Of a DNA stretch of 6,676 bases, positions 6,309 through 6,676 are shown one piece after another. The notes under the pieces are model-generated. The model did no database searches and had not been told where the DNA came from. It was given only the letters and a program-made list of their open reading frames with translations. The number at the start of each line of letters is the position of its first letter. Positions within the stretch are counted from its first letter, which is position 1. The DNA comes from Oscillospiraceae bacterium (lineage in GTDB: Bacteria; Bacillota; Clostridia; Oscillospirales; Oscillospiraceae). Where the stretch lies: the NCBI GenBank assembly GCA_028705905.1, contig JAQWCP010000089.1, positions 1 through 6,676 on the forward strand, in the 5' to 3' direction. The translations under genes and the position numbers were made by a program.

Positions 6309-6495
6309 TACCAAGTCTAATTATTTCATTTAGCGGGGGAGACCGGCGGTCACATACATCGCTGCTTTTCTAATCTCAAACCCACCAGTCCCACCAAGAA
6401 TCCCACAAGACCCTCAATTTTGTTAAGATTGAGATTATGCCACAATCGTGACCTTGCTTTTCCATTTGTCAACATTTCTTGCTGTAAAAGTGGTC

Positions 6496-6521
6496 AAAAC
6501 AGGGGACTAGACCCCCGTTTT
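6496..6521. terminator. Small GC-core hairpin, possible terminator
   Basis: AAAACAGGGG (6496-6505) pairs with CCCCCGTTTT (6512-6521), with one A-C mismatch and a 6-nt loop. It ends in TTTTA on the + strand and TTTTGACC on the minus strand. No gene clearly needs it; AAACAGGGG also occurs at 6241-6249 without the partner arm. Confidence 0.4.
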
Positions 6522-6538
6522 ATCCCTAAAAGACAACA

Positions 6539-6568
6539 AAAACGGACAGTCCAAAGACTGTCCGTTTT
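6539..6568 (-). terminator. Rho-independent terminator downstream of the right tRNA-Ala copy
   Basis: AAAACGGACAGTC (6539-6551) is perfectly complementary to GACTGTCCGTTTT (6556-6568) around a CAAA loop. On the minus strand TTTTTGTTGT follows the stem. It sits 4 nt beyond the tRNA CCA end. Its sequence is unrelated to the terminator of the left tRNA fragment. Confidence 0.8.
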
Positions 6569-6572
6569 CTTG

Positions 6573-6633
<61 letters not shown>

Positions 6634-6676
6634 AGTATACGGTAAACCACCCCCGAAAACGAAGTGTTTTTATGGG

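Larger units (their letters stand above)
6066..6538. other. Non-coding region upstream of the minus-strand operon
   Basis: About 470 nt without a supported gene. The part to about 6276 is very AT-rich. It contains an imperfect dyad, a direct repeat and then a perfect palindrome (listed separately). The part from 6309 to 6495 is more balanced in composition. On the minus strand it holds only a short 41-codon frame without a ribosome binding site. A small hairpin CTCAAT-ATTGAG occurs near 6413-6433. The region may be operon control DNA plus leftovers of a decayed element. Confidence 0.5.

Overview
The window looks like the chromosome of a Gram-positive Firmicute, most likely a clostridial or gut-type lineage. 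This rests on two S-layer-homology (SLH) proteins, strong AGGAGG-type ribosome binding sites, Rho-independent terminators, and moderate GC falling to AT-rich in the right third. The species cannot be named from the sequence.

Left part (1-4939, all + strand). The window opens inside the last SLH repeat of a surface protein that ends at 196. After a spacer with a 12-bp inverted repeat comes a tight three-gene run. It holds a diguanylate cyclase with a PAS-like N-terminal part (302-1162), an 89-residue membrane protein with a GTG start (1208-1477), and a 1143-residue secreted protein with C-terminal SLH repeats (1508-4939). The gaps are 45 and 30 nt, and no terminator is visible between the genes. 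They are therefore probably co-transcribed, which would couple c-di-GMP production to display of a cell-wall-anchored protein.

Middle (4940-5438, no gene supported). This stretch holds a long hairpin with repeated AAACACCA arms, a bidirectional terminator, and a 46-bp fragment of a tRNA-Ala(GGC) gene (anticodon loop to CCA, minus strand).

Right part (5439-6676). A two-gene minus-strand operon encodes a 64-residue double-CxxC zinc-ribbon protein (start revised to 6007) and a 120-residue membrane protein. It has a well-placed promoter at 6037-6065 and a strong terminator at 5378-5415. Upstream lie about 470 bp of non-coding, hairpin-rich DNA: a 21-bp-spaced direct repeat, a perfect 32-bp palindrome and a terminator. 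A second tRNA-Ala(GGC) copy follows, lacking its first 15 nt. The two tRNA pieces are direct repeats, identical over 46 bp and 1332 bp apart. The operon and its control region therefore sit in what looks like a very small tRNA-integrated island, or the remnant of one, with no integrase in view.
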